This document shows positions 9,951 to 20,083 of a DNA stretch of 41,285 nucleotides, one piece after another (the first letter of the stretch is position 1; the number at the start of each line of letters is the position of its first letter). Source of the DNA: Entophlyctis helioformis (lineage: Eukaryota > Chytridiomycota > Chytridiomycetes > Chytridiales > Chytriomycetaceae); NCBI GenBank assembly GCA_025526915.1, contig JAHLKH010000210.1, positions 1-41,285 of the forward strand, in the 5' to 3' direction. Under the pieces are notes generated by a model, which saw only the letters and a program-made list of their open reading frames with translations, had not been told where the DNA came from and ran no database searches. A program made the translations under genes and the position numbers.

Positions 9951-10450
9951 TCACGTCGGAGATGGACGCGTCGCGTTGTTGTTGCGTGATGATTTGTTGT
10001 TGCATGATGATTGTTGTTGCGGGATGAGTTGTTGTTGCATGATGATTGTTGTTGCGGGATGAGTTGTTGTTGCATGATGATTGTTGTTGCGGGATGAGTT
10101 GTTGTTGCAGAGAAGACGGCCAAGCAAGCCGCCCACGGCAACCATCAAGTAGGTTTGCCAGCAATTAGGGCAGCTGCCGGCTGCACACCGCACGCCTTGC
10201 AGTAGAGGCAGCAGCATGGCAGTGTGGCCTGCCGAGGCTGCAACATACATAACCACCACACAACAAGGCGGCATACGAGCAATGGCAGGATATCGTGCGA
10301 CAACAAACGCACCTTACTGAGCCGGTCTATGAGGACAACGGCAACAACCATCCAACAGACGATGAATGTAATAGCAACCAAGCTGACGCTGCTGACAACA
10401 GCCACCACGCAGACAAGCTTGACAACCTCCACGAGCTGTTCGCCGCTCAT
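9951..10450 (-). CDS. Candidate small membrane protein with Asn/His/Gln-rich repeat tail
   Basis: A tentative two-exon gene, complement(join(9951..10237,10318..10450)), about 139 residues. Exon 1 encodes MSGEQLVEVV and a long hydrophobic stretch (residues about 12-41, one or two membrane helices). The intron (10238-10316) has a good GTAAGG donor and a TTGCAG acceptor, in phase 1. Exon 2 continues with a Cys pair (AGSCPNC), a second hydrophobic segment (TYLMVAVGGLLGRLL) and a tail of Asn, His, Thr and Gln runs. The tail is coded by a 35-bp tandem repeat. The family is unknown. The strand is rich in TTG/CAA repeats that inflate hydrophobic codons, so it may be spurious, or it may be a 5' part of the adjacent repeat gene. 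Confidence 0.35.
9986..10110. repeat. 35-bp minisatellite (about 3.5 copies)
   Basis: The unit contains gggatgagttgttgttgc followed by atgatgattgttgttgc. The gggatgag motif starts at 10021, 10056 and 10091, exactly 35 bp apart. The period is not a multiple of three. Confidence 0.95.
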
Positions 10451-10776
10451 GGTGGCTTCCTGTCAAGGCCGCTTGAGTGCTGGTTGGAGGTCGAGTCGGT
10501 CGGTTGTTCGTATGAGCGTGTGCGAGAGTTTGTTTGTTGGCTGTCAGATCTGAGAGAATGTTGTAAGGTTCACGGGAGAGTCGAACAGGACGCAACGCAG
10601 CGTGTTTTGGATTTCCGCCGTGTTCGTGCGCTGTCAATTGGCCAGAAGAGACGTGGGGAGTCACAGAAGGGGGCCAGAGATGAAGGAGAGACGGGGGTTG
10701 TCAACAACGCGCGACACAACGTAAGTTGATAATGTGATCAGAATGTCGCGACTTGATCAATGATGCGAGCCTGTGA
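10451..10776. other. Intergenic, no gene supported
   Basis: Open frames exist on both strands here, but none shows recognisable domains, a signal peptide or convincing splice signals. It separates the membrane-protein candidate from the ankyrin-type fragment. Confidence 0.4.
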
Positions 10777-11262
10777 TGTCTCACATCCTCGTGCGGGCTG
10801 TGGTCGGGCAGGTCTTTGGAGCGAGTGGCAGCCAAGCCGCATGCGCTGCCGCCAGCCACCGGCGACCTGGCGTACGGCAGCAGCCACTGGGACCGCAAGC
10901 CCGCCGAGATCCACGTCATGATTCTCAAGCTGGCCGGCCCGCCCACTCGTTTCCTCAACGGTCTCCTCGGCGACACGGACACACTCAACGAAGCGGCCAG
11001 GCTGCAGCTGTGGATCGATGCGTTCAAGATGGACTGGCAGGGCGATCTGGCACTGTTGGCTGACGTTCTGCTGTCGGCCTACAACGGACTGTTCCTCGCA
11101 CACTCTCGCTCCATGTATCACCGTCTCTGTGAGCGCTTTCCCGATTACACCGAGGACTGGTATGCCAGAAGCCGACTCATAGAGCAACAACTACAACGAC
11201 TCGTTCATCTATCCCTACTGGAACGGCAGCCGGCTGGCTCTCATTTCAAAGCCACACGCTGA
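10777..11262 (+). pseudogene. Fragment resembling the N-terminal domain of chytrid ankyrin proteins
   Basis: The frame is open from 10777 to the stop at 11262 but has no ATG before the conserved part. The first in-frame Met is in EIHVMILKLAG. The segment SSHWDRKPAEIHVMILKLAG, then TRFLNGLL, LWIDAFKMDWQGDLALL and LAHSRSMYHRL resembles, from memory, the domain that precedes ankyrin repeats in large chytrid families. No ankyrin repeats follow; the reading ends about 120 bp before duplication copy 2. Another frame (YPYWNGSRLALISKPHADTL, from about 11210) also looks protein-like, so a frameshift near 11190 is possible. It is either a truncated gene or an exon of a gene whose other parts were displaced by the duplication. 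Confidence 0.4.
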
Positions 11263-11387
11263 TACATTAGTTGAAAGAGCACTCTATGGATATGGCAAGA
11301 GCGGCTATGAGTGTGGAGCCGCGAATCCGCCTGTTGTCCTGGCCGGCATCTCGCAGCGAGCAGACTCGCAGGCAGACTGCATGCCAT

Positions 11388-11786
11388 TCACACTGCAAGC
11401 GTTCCGATGCGGTACAAGGCCAGCTGGTCGGCTGCTGCTGGCGAGTGCGCATGGACACCGGCATCCACAAACAGCGTCTGGTTCGCTCGCTCGCTCGCTG
11501 TCAGTGTCCTGTTCGCAGCTGCCGTCGACAGGGCATGCACACACGGCTTGCCATACTGGGCATGCTCGCCGTGCTGGCCACTCACAGAGACGTCGGTGCC
11601 GAGCTCGGGCAGGATGAGCGTCAGCCCGCCTGGATGGTTGGTCTCGTCCTCGAGCAGATCCGAGATGTCGTAGACGACGCCGTCGACCACGATCCAGCCG
11701 TCGTCTCTGGTGCTGTGCAGCGATACCTCTTGCAGCGTGTACTGCTGCTCCTCCTGTTGTTGCTCTCGTTGCTGTTCGTCTGCCAT
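11388..11786 (-). CDS. Cytochrome b5-like heme-binding protein (copy 2)
   Basis: Complement(join(11388..11477,11586..11786)), about 96 residues, with exon lengths identical to copy 1 (201 and 90 nt). It keeps the heme-binding NHPGG and the HAHS histidine region. Replacements relative to copy 1 include SLHSTRDD for SQHSATDD and a C-terminal Val for Ala. The intron is 108 nt (GTGAGT donor), 18 nt longer than in copy 1, still a multiple of three and stop-free. Keeping both frames open after duplication suggests both copies may be functional. There is no membrane anchor or signal peptide. Confidence 0.82.
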   Translation of the reverse strand: MADEQQREQQQEEQQYTLQEVSLHSTRDDGWIVVDGVVYDISDLLEDETNHPGGLTLILPELGTDVSVSGQHGEHAQYGKPCVHALSTAAANRTLTASERANQTLFVDAGVHAHSPAAADQLALYRIGTLAV

Positions 11787-11984
11787 GTGTGTCTGCGTGC
11801 TGGTCGATGTGGTCCACCGGAGGCCGTCCCTGTCTGGCTCTGGTGGATGTTGGATGCGGTGGCAAGCAGAGATGTGGTGGCGACTAGATTCATTCAAACG
11901 CATATATGTGGAGGATGCACGGGCAGTGTGGCGGTCCGAGAGAGACGGAGCGAAGGGAGATGAGAGAGAGAGGAGCCACAGAGA

Positions 11985-12384
11985 CTACTTGCAGATGACG
12001 TAGTTCTTCTTGTATGGGAAGCATTTGGTGCCGGCACCGCACGCACGGCGTTGAGTGTAGCGCGTCGTGTTGGCACTGGTCTGTTTGCAAGAGTGTCGAG
12101 GGGTGTCAGTCATGTGCCAGTGTGGTTCGCAAGCCTGGACAGGACAGGACAAGCCGTGACAAGCCAGGACAAGCCAGGCTTGGGCAGCCCAAGGCATCGA
12201 CAGATGGCAAAGAGAGCACGGCACGCACCTGGATGCACGTCAGGAAGAACTTGTCCGTCTTGCACTTTTGGCGGCCAGCCTTGCACTTGGCTTCGACACC
12301 AACGCTGTCGACGTTCGAGAAGAGGAGGAGCGCAAGGAGCGCAACCATGAAGAACTGGCAGATCTTGTGGAACGAGGCGGCCAT
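11985..12384 (-). CDS. Small secreted CBM19-like cysteine-rich protein a (copy 2, intact)
   Basis: An 83-residue protein, complement(join(11985..12080,12229..12384)). The signal peptide covers roughly residues 1-32 (hydrophobic core FFMVALLALLLF). The mature part has six cysteines spaced C-x6-C-x8-C-x15-C-x5-C-x9-C, including CGAGTKC. That Gly-Thr between the fourth and fifth cysteines is typical of CBM19 chitin-binding modules, here standing alone without a catalytic domain. The tryptophan usual in CBM19 before the fourth cysteine is not present. The intron is 148 nt (GTGCGT...CAG), phase 0, directly after CIQ. It may be a wall-associated or secreted chitin-binding peptide; function is inferred from the cysteine pattern only. 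Confidence 0.75.
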
Positions 12385-12464
12385 TTGTGCTATGTGTGTG
12401 TGCTGTGTGTGCTGTGTACGATGGTTGAGATGACTGCGCATCACACGAGCAGGGACGAAGCGAG

Positions 12465-12471
12465 TTTTATA
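12465..12471 (-). promoter_or_regulatory. TATA box of CBM19-like gene a, copy 2
   Basis: CCTATAAAA on the minus strand, about 85 bp upstream of the ATG at 12384, identical in position to copy 1. Confidence 0.55.
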
Positions 12472-12959
12472 GGCATGGACGGCGTTTGTTGTTGCATGCA
12501 CCAACCATCTGATATGAGTTGCCGTCAAGTGATCAGGAGCGATGGCAGTCGGTCCATGTGTACCCCGTACAGATGCACTTGGCTCTGATCAGCTCATCGC
12601 TCACTCACACTCACTCACTGAGACTCACTCAGACTCACTCACTCAAACGTCAGCTTGCCTGCTCGTGAAGCGGAGTTGACGCGCTGTGTTGGCCATGTGG
12701 CTGTGAGTGATCGCGTCTGAATGATCACTGGCTGGCGCTCAGCCGATGGCTGCGTTTTGCTTTCATGGACTGGACAAGAGTGCAGAGAGCACAGACGGAT
12801 CTGGAGACGGGAAAAGTTCATTAAGTAGCAAACATGGATGACGAGAGAGTGAGTGGTCTCGGAAGCATCGAGTCGAGCTGCGAGTCGAGCTGCGAGACGG
12901 GACGGGCGGTGAGCGGCAGAAGCAGAGACGGACAGAGACGGACAGAGGACGCAAAGCAG

Positions 12960-13380
12960 TTACGCCGCAAGGTCGGGGTCGGCGCCGCAGAACACGTATG
13001 TGCTGTCGGCCGCCTGGTTGCAGTACGTGCCAGCACCACAGTCGCGGTACGTCCATTCAAACACCAGATCTGCGTTCTGTCGAGGGTGCCGTGAGAGTGC
13101 AGACAAGGAGAGAGAGTGTGCAGACAGAGTGTGCAGACAGTGCGAACGGAGAGAGAGAGAGTGCCGAGTCAGTCGCCGTGCCAGGCACAACCATCGCGAC
13201 AGGCAGGGTGCGAGTGTGAGTGTGTACCTGAGTGCAGGTGTTGAAGCCCAGGTTGTCGTCGCTGCATTCTTGGAAACCCAGCGTGCAGGCAGGCGAGTCG
13301 TTGTTGGGTGCAGGTGCAGGGGCAGCAAGAGCCGAAGCGGCAAAGAGAGTGACGAGGGCGGCGACGATGAAGCGAGTCAT
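12960..13380 (-). CDS. Small secreted CBM19-like cysteine-rich protein b (copy 2)
   Basis: An 89-residue protein, complement(join(12960..13076,13228..13380)). It differs from copy 1 at a few residues (AALVTLF for AAFVALF in the signal peptide, final Ala for Glu). All six cysteines and FEWTYRDCGAGTYC are conserved. The intron is 151 nt, one longer than in copy 1, and is therefore no longer frame-neutral. It is divergently oriented to the F-box gene, sharing about 285 bp of upstream sequence. Chitin binding outside the cell is the likely role, by pattern. Confidence 0.78.
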
Positions 13381-13490
13381 TGTTGGCTTGGCTGCGGTTG
13401 CTGTGGTTGCGGTTGCTGTGGTTGGTGCGGTTGGTGTGGTTGATGGATCGATGGCTGGATGGAGTTGCTCGAGAGAGCGGCCGCCAGGCT

Positions 13491-13497
13491 CTTTATA
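13491..13497 (-). promoter_or_regulatory. TATA box of CBM19-like gene b, copy 2
   Basis: CCTATAAAG on the minus strand about 110 bp upstream of the ATG at 13380. Confidence 0.55.
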
Positions 13498-13665
13498 GGC
13501 GAGACTTGAGGGCCGTCCGTGTGTGTATGTCAGCCAGACATCTCAGCGCGAACATCAATCAAACCATCAGCGCGATTCCTCAAAGATCAGATCTTTGGTC
13601 CTGGTCACGTTCGCCGTGCTCATCAATCTTTCCACACAGACGACAAGCGCACGGGCCGGCTTGCA

Positions 13666-15862
13666 ATGGCAGCAACGCCGACTGCAATGCCGCTGCTGCC
13701 CGACGACCTGTGGCTCATCATCCTGCAAGAGCTGGCACGCTCGTCCACATCGTCGCTCGCTGCCTGTGCCTGTGTGAGCCGCCACTTCAACCGGTATGCT
13801 CTGTCCGTGCTGCCCATGCATGCACACTTGGTCGCCTCCTCCTCACACACACACGCCTCGAGCCAGACTTGTGCAGACCAACTCGGTCTGGTTCGCTGCG
13901 TTTGCTGCGTCATACGGGCCACCGAATGGCAGCCTCAGACTGGCCGGCTACCGCCACAACCGGTCGGTGCCCGTCGACTGGCAGCGCAAGATGCGGACGT
14001 CGGTGCGCCTTGAAACGTCATGGCAATGGCTGGGCGACCATTCCCAGCCGTCTGTTCAGCAAGCTCCTGCCGAAGCGGCAGCCGTCGATCATCTCGTCGA
14101 TGCCGTCATGGCTGATGCAGGGATACCGCAGCAACTTGCTCAGCCACAGCCAGCACCACGACAGCCGATGCCAGCATCAACCGCACCAGCAGCAACAGCC
14201 CATCTACCGCCGGACGCACAACACATTCTCGACTCGCCGCGATGGACAGACACGCTGTCGTACAACAAGATGCTGGCCTACCTGCGCGCCAGATCGACAG
14301 AACCGCTCGCCTTTTCGTTTACGAGTATCGTGCCCGACCGCTCGCTCATGTCTGCGCCGGCCGCCTCGACCTGCATCGGCATCTCGACGCTCAATTTCGG
14401 CATCGAGTCGGCCCGCCTGTCGGCCTCGATTGCCTTTTGCTTCGACGTCACGGCCGACGAGGTTGTCGTCGAGGGCTACACGTGCTGGCCGCAGGAGGTG
14501 CGGGACGTGATTCGGACCATCGGGCTCGTTGACGTGGATCGCGGCGTGTACTGCGTGATGGACGAGACGTTTCCTGACCGCGAATGGCAGCGGATACTGT
14601 TGTTTGAGCTGCCTGAGCGGGGGGCCGGTGGAGGAAATGCCAGTAGCAGTGGCAGTAGTGATAGCAGTGGCAGTAGCAGTAGCAGCAGTGACGGAGATGG
14701 AAATGGAGATGGAAATGACGGTATGGAAACGGGAGAGAACAGCCACACGCTACTGACAGAGATGGATCTGCCGGACTGGTGTCGATGGGCACGTGCGTTT
14801 CTGGTGCCGCGCGGGCTGCCTCGAGCGACCGCAACGGGATCGCCAACCTTGGAATGCCTTGGCCAGGCGTCTGGCATGCCGGCCGACGATTCTGCCTTCC
14901 AGACCGTGTACATGGGCGACTCGGCCAACGCCTCGCATCCGACGGTCGTGCGACTCGGGCCGCGCGATATGGTGCTCCTTGGCTGGACGAGCGCCGATGC
15001 ACGCGGTGTGCGCGCCATGGTAGACACCTCGGTCAACCCCGCGCGGCTCGTTCACGTGCGACTGTTTGGCGACCACGTCACGTCCATCTCCGAGGGCGAT
15101 CCGTACGACTGCAACATGATTGTCACGGGCCATGACGACGAGGCGTGCACGGTGCGAGTCTGGCGCCTAGACACGACGGATCTGCTGACGGTGCTGTCTG
15201 GCCACTCGACGCCTGTGTGGGGGTTTGCGTTCCTGGACGACGCCGACGACCGTGACGAGGCGGGGATGTGGGTGCCGCCCGCATCGCTTGCGCTCTTGTC
15301 TGTGTCGGACCAACCGCCGGCCGTGCCCGACGACGCACCGCTCGAGACGCCTGCACCGGCTGTCCAAGCACAAGTCGTCGTGTGGCGGCTCGACGATCTC
15401 GCTCTGGGCACGCATCTCGATGCGCGTGTCTGGCGCTCGCGGTCGCTGTCGAGCCCCGTCTCGACCCGCCCGTCTCGACCTGCAAACCCACCGCACGCAT
15501 CACCCACAGCACCGCCACGCGACCCGCGCATTGTGTCGCAAGTGCACATCCCTGTCCCGACCGGCGACCTCTTCTCCTCCTTCTACGTGCTGCATCCGCT
15601 GCTGTACACCATCTCGGTCCATGGCACGTTTGCTGTCTACTCGCTGGCCACGGGGGCCATGCTGTACCGTATCCACGACCTGGGCGATGGCGCGCTGCGC
15701 ATGGACAGCAGCGTCTCGAGTGCACTCGCATTCTTCACCATCAACCGGCCGGCCAATGGAGCCGTGTACGTCATGATGCGGCTGGGTGTCGTCAAAGTTG
15801 TTGATGCGATGGCGCTGGAATTCTCGACGATCCGCCGCCGTGCCGTGACCACTGCTCTGTGA
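13666..15862 (+). CDS. F-box protein with WD40-like beta-propeller region
   Basis: A 707-residue protein, join(13666..13793,13867..15862). Residues about 10-60 form an F-box (PLLPDDLWLIIL, then LAACACVSRHFNR and, across the intron, LVQTNSVWFAAFAASYG). The 73-bp intron (GTATGC...CCAG, phase 2) splits the F-box, and the joined reading is the one that matches the F-box pattern. The C-terminal half contains WD-repeat-like strands (TVRVWRLDTTDLLTVLSGHS, VVVWRLDDLALG). A Ser/Gly/Asp-rich loop is coded near 14630-14720 (SSSGSSDSSGSSSSSSDGDG). By family knowledge, F-box/WD proteins are substrate receptors of SCF ubiquitin ligases; the substrate is unknown. The gene's first exon lies inside the duplication, and a dead 5' stub sits at 2582. 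Confidence 0.85.
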
Positions 15863-16003
15863 AATAAGAGATAGATTTCTGTCAAGTAGGGCTGAGCTGG
15901 ATTGTGACATTGGCGTTCATTGTTCAAGGAGAGGTTGAAAGTGCAGGTCGTATAGGATGAGAGAGCACGGCAAACAAAGGAGGGGGATGGGTAGGAAGAG
16001 CAG

Positions 16004-18172
16004 TCAAGACGCCGGAACGCGGACATGGATTCTCGAGAGCCCCGCCATCGACGAGCTGGGCATGTCGGCCCACTTGATCCAGCTGTCCTCTGGCGCGCTG
16101 TCCGTCTCGACCCACACATCGTACGCGCCAGCAGGCGACGGTCTGTCCACGCGCAGCAGCCTGTCGACCAGGCTGTGCACGGTCGGGTACAGGTCCGACG
16201 GCGTGTCGCTGCGACTGATGGTCAGTCGGCCGCTTGCCAGCATCTGCGACTGCGGCGACCGGACAACGATTGGCACACGCGTTCTGAACGCCTTGGTGCT
16301 CATTGCTGCCGCCGTTTCTGTCTTTGTTGTCGTTGTTGTTGCTGTCGTTGTGGTGGCGGTGGTGGATGCCGACGCTGTGGCGGGCGACACGACCGAAGCA
16401 GCCGATGACGAGGTGGGCAGCATGGTGTCGGGCACGCCAGGCGGCGGAACCAAGTCGGGTGCCGACCACAGCTCGCCATCGAGATCCACATCCACGTTCT
16501 CGTCGGCACAAATGGTGTCGAGCGCCATGAGCCGGTGAGACCCGCTTGTCTGGCTGCTGCTGCCCAGCTCGCGCGTCTCGGCGGAAGCGGCCGATCGGCG
16601 CGGTGTGGGCGATGACGGTGCACAGGCCGGCGGCATGGGCGGCATGGGTGGTTTGCTGGGCGTCAAGGCAAACGCGCGGCCGCATGGCGATGACGGCACC
16701 GACGACAGCGACGACAGCGTCGACGATGGACCGTTGTAGTGCAGCTGCTGTTGCGGTGTGTGGTGGCGCGACGCCGACGAGGGAGGCACCATGGGCGAGC
16801 TGGCGAACATGGAAAAGTTCATCTGGCGGTCCCTGGAGACGATGGGCGAGCTGAAGAGGGTGCTGAGATCCGACGGCGGCATGCTGGCAGCCGACTGCGG
16901 CGGCGCGGGCCGGACGGGAGTGTCTGGAGGCTGGTGTTGCTGGCCACGCGGCTGGCTCTGGCTGCTGTGATCTGGCTCTGACGCCGGGCCAGACAGCGGG
17001 CCGGACGAAGTAGAGGAAGAAGCGGCGGCAGCAGCAGCAGCAACGGCGGCAGCCACCATTGTCTTTTTGGTGCGGACCGCCTGCTTCTTGGGTGTGGTGG
17101 ACGCCAGACCGGCCGAGCCAGACGCGTCGCGCGCGGGGGTGCTGGACGGACGCGTGTTGGTCGAGTCGCCGAGCGGCTGCTTGGAAGGCCGCACAACGCC
17201 CTTGGAAGTCAGCCATGCCATATCGCGGTAGTACAGCGTGAGGACGCAGAGTGCGGGCAGTCCTTCGTCGGGGACATACTCGACGTTGGCTTCGTCGTCC
17301 TCGTCCTCGTCGTCCTCGTCGTCTTGGTCGTCTTGGTCGTCGTTGTTGTTGTTGCTGGGATCGTCGAGAGGATCGCTCAGCACATCGACATTGCCGTCAC
17401 TGCCCTTGCTGCTGCTGCTGGTGGCGGTGGTCTTCTTGTGGCGTTTGGCGGGACGGGACGAGTGGCCCTCGATGCGCATCACTGAGCAGGCCATTCAAGT
17501 CAGTGTCCAGACGCGTCGGACAAGGCAAGCAGACGCACCTCGCCAGAACTTGGCCTCGATGGTGCCCGAGACGACGGGCGAGGCAGACAGCGCACGCCCG
17601 CCGCCGTTGCCGCCGTTGCCGCCGTTGGCAGAGCGGCCATAGGCGTAGGCGTCCTTCTTGGTGCCGCCGCCAGCGCCGCCCGAGCCCGCGGGCGAGAACT
17701 CGAGGCTGGCAGCGACGCCGCGCACGAGCACCTTTTCAATGGCGATGCCGTGCATGCGGCCGGAGCGCAGCACCCAGCCGGGCGAGCGCTTGCCGTCGAC
17801 GGTGATGTCGACGCACACGACGTCGGGGTCGGAGGCGTCGCGGCGGGCGTACCACAGGAAGATGGAGAAGGGCGAGTGCGGGTGCGGCACGCCGAGGTAG
17901 GATCTGGCGCGGTGGTCGGCGGGCGGCAGCGACGGCAGCGGCTTCTTGCGCTCGACGGCGCCGTCCTTGTACACGAATTCCGGACACTGCGGGCCGATGC
18001 GGGTCGTGGCCTTGCCCTGCGAGTAGTCGGACGTGGTTGTGGTCGTTGTGGTCGTCGCCGTCGGCTTCGTAGGCGTGGCAGCCGCAGTTGCAGCCGCAGT
18101 CGACGGCAGCGGCGTTGGCACGGGCACGGCCTGGTGCACGGTCAGGCCGCACGTTCGTCGGGCGTCGCGCAT
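16004..18172 (-). CDS. DUF7918-like protein with acidic and Ser/Pro-rich tail
   Basis: About 703 residues, complement(join(16004..17481,17539..18172)). The N-terminal region contains SYLGVPHPHSPFSIFLWYAR, then VCVDITVDGK and, before the splice, GTIEAKFWR. This order (a PFSI strand, a VDG strand, a closing GTIE strand) resembles, from memory, the fungal DUF7918 domain. The 57-bp intron (CACTGAC branch site) joins FWR to VMRIEGH. Next come a basic stretch (RPAKRHKK, possibly nuclear), an acidic run of Asp/Glu (DDQDDQDDEDDEDEDDE) and a long Ser/Pro/Ala/Thr-rich low-complexity tail. The ATG at 18172 is the first in frame; the open frame extends slightly upstream without ATG. A chromatin or nuclear role is possible but not shown. 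It is convergent with the F-box gene and divergent from the RRM gene. Confidence 0.72.
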
Positions 18173-18209
18173 GCCGCCGAGTTGTGCTTGTTCGGACAAG
18201 GCAGATCGG

Positions 18210-18252
18210 CCTGAATTTGAAGCGAATTTCAAGCGATTTCAAGCGATTTCAA
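18210..18252. promoter_or_regulatory. Tandem aagcgatttc elements in a divergent promoter
   Basis: Three near-copies of aagcgatttc (the first as aagcgaatttc) lie end to end at about 18220-18250. They are in the roughly 255-bp gap between the DUF7918-like gene (-) and the RRM gene (+). Their position suggests a shared regulatory site; this is inference only. Confidence 0.35.
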
Positions 18253-18426
18253 CTGGAATTTGACTTGGCCTGCTTGCTCAACAACCCACCGCCAGACTGC
18301 CGACGGTGCGTCCCTCGGGCTGCCCTGCAGAGACACGCAACAAGCAAACAAACTAACGCAAGCGACGATACTCTAACGGCGACACTCGCACACACTAACG
18401 ACACTCGAACAACGGCCCACCCAGCC

Positions 18427-18765
18427 ATGTCCTCGGCCAAGACCGTCCTGTTTGTGCGCGGCTTCTCGCTCGACGTGCGTGCCCGCGACCTCGCGGCCGA
18501 GTTTGAAAAGTACGTTGCTGCTGCCCGTGGCCTCGCCCGCCTCGCCCGCCCTCGCCCGCCCTAGCCCGTCGCCGTGTGCCCTCGCCGTATGCCCTCGTCG
18601 TATGCCCTCGTCGTATGCCCTCCCATCCCCCCTCCTCCTCGCTGCGTCGTCGCTGTCGTCGTCGTCGTTGTCGTCGTAGTCTGCCTGCCTGCCCGCTTGC
18701 GGTTGTGAGATCGTGCGTGCGTCTGCAGACCCAAGCGCCGTGCGTGCGTGCCTGCGTGCGTGCAT

Positions 18766-18799
<34 letters not shown>

Positions 18800-19784
18800 T
18801 GCTGCTGCCGCCTGCCCACGTGCCTGCCTGCAGCCTGTCCATGTGCCTGCCTGCCTGGCCGTGGCCCATCGCCGAGCGCCGCTCGTCGTCGTCGTCGCCG
18901 CCGTCAAAGCGCCTGCCCGTCGCTCTGATTTCATGCCGTCGAAGCGCCGTCGTTGCCCGCTCGCTGACCTGTGCCCGCTTCCTCTGCCCCCGCTCGATCC
19001 GCCGCCGTGTGCTGCCGTGCGCTGTCCCCAGGATCGGCGAGCTTGTGCGCTGCGACCTGCCCATCCCCAAGACCCCCGGCTCAAACCCCTTTGCCTTTGT
19101 CGAGTACAAGGACCCTCGCGATGCCCAGGATGCCTTTGACCGTCTCCACAACAAGGACGTGGGCGGCAGCGCGCTGATCATCGAGGCAAGTCGTCCTCGC
19201 TCCTGCCGCACAACCACCAGCGCTCGCTGGATGCAGCCTGGCTGACCGGTGCTCTTGGCGCTTTGCTTGCCGTTTGTTTGGCTTTGCCTGCTCTGCAGTG
19301 GGCCAAGGCCCCCAAGGTTGGCCGCCGCTATGACGACCGCGGCAGCGACCGTCGCGATGACCGCGACCGTCGTGATGACCGCGACCGCGACCGTGGACGC
19401 TACGACCGTGACGATCGTCGTGACCGCGACCGTCGTCGCTCGCGCTCGCGCTCTCCCCGCAGAGACCGTGACCGCGACGACCGCCGTGACCGCGACCGCG
19501 ATGACCGCAGAGACGACCGTCGTGACCGTGACCGTGACGACCGCCGTGATCGCGACCGCGATGACCGCAGAGATCGCGACCGTGACGACCGCAGAGATGA
19601 CCGCGGCAGCCGCGACCGTGTTGTCGAGCGCTCCGACGACCGCCACAACCGTGACGATCGCCGCCGTGGCTCTGGCGATGCCTCTCCCACGGCTGCTCCT
19701 GCATCTGCTCGTCGCGACGACAGCCCCGAGAAGCCGCGCCGTGCAAGCAGCAGCCACAGCGACGTGGACGATGACCGCAACTAA
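18427..19784 (+). CDS. RRM/SR-type RNA-binding protein (splicing factor-like)
   Basis: A 240-residue protein, join(18427..18509,19032..19185,19299..19784). One RRM spans residues about 5-80, with RNP2 VLFVRGFS and RNP1 NPFAFVEYKD. The C-terminal 150 residues are an RD/DR- and RS-rich domain (RRRSRSRSPRR, DRDDRRDRD repeats). This layout is that of SR proteins acting in pre-mRNA splicing. Intron 1 is long (522 bp, GTACGT...CCCCAG) and full of CGT/TCG repeats; it splits the RRM after residue 27. Intron 2 (113 bp) starts with GCAAGT after ATCGAG: no GT donor keeps IIE joined to WAKAPK, so it is a GC-AG intron. A short serine-rich end follows the RD domain. The start ATG lies in CAGCCATG. Confidence 0.9.
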
Positions 19785-19861
19785 GGTTCCTGCACCTTTT
19801 CTCTCTCTCTCTCTCTCTATCCCACGCATTCACACTTGTTTCCCCCGTCTTGAATCATTTG

Positions 19862-19899
<38 letters not shown>

Positions 19900-20083
19900 C
19901 TCTGCCTCTGCCTCTGCCTTTGGCCGTCCGTTTCGCCCGTCTTGTATTTTCTGAATGAAGCGAACCAGTCGGGTAACTTGACGCGGTGGTGTGTTGGCAA
20001 GGCCGACGCGTTCAACCCACACGCTCACACGCTCACAGTAGAGAACAGCAACGCGATCCAAAGTTTGCCATCAGACGGACAGC
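19785..20083. other. Intergenic spacer with (TC)n and (CA)n microsatellites
   Basis: It lies between the RRM gene stop and the first GT2 gene. It holds a TC run at about 19800-19818 and a CA run at about 19864-19896, followed by ctctgc repeats. No ORF is supported. Confidence 0.7.

Larger units (their letters stand above)
11385..13749. repeat. Segmental duplication, copy 2 (direct repeat of 206-2655)
   Basis: It carries the same gene order as copy 1 and continues on the right into the complete F-box gene, so this copy keeps the presumably ancestral junction. Introns and intergenic spacers have diverged more than exons, for example an 18-bp longer cytochrome b5 intron and several small indels. 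Confidence 0.95.

Noticed and set aside
18561..19829. Long minus-strand frames opposite the SR protein
   Set aside because: They are antisense to the RD/RS-coding repeats and the CGT-rich intron; the plus strand carries a clear RRM.
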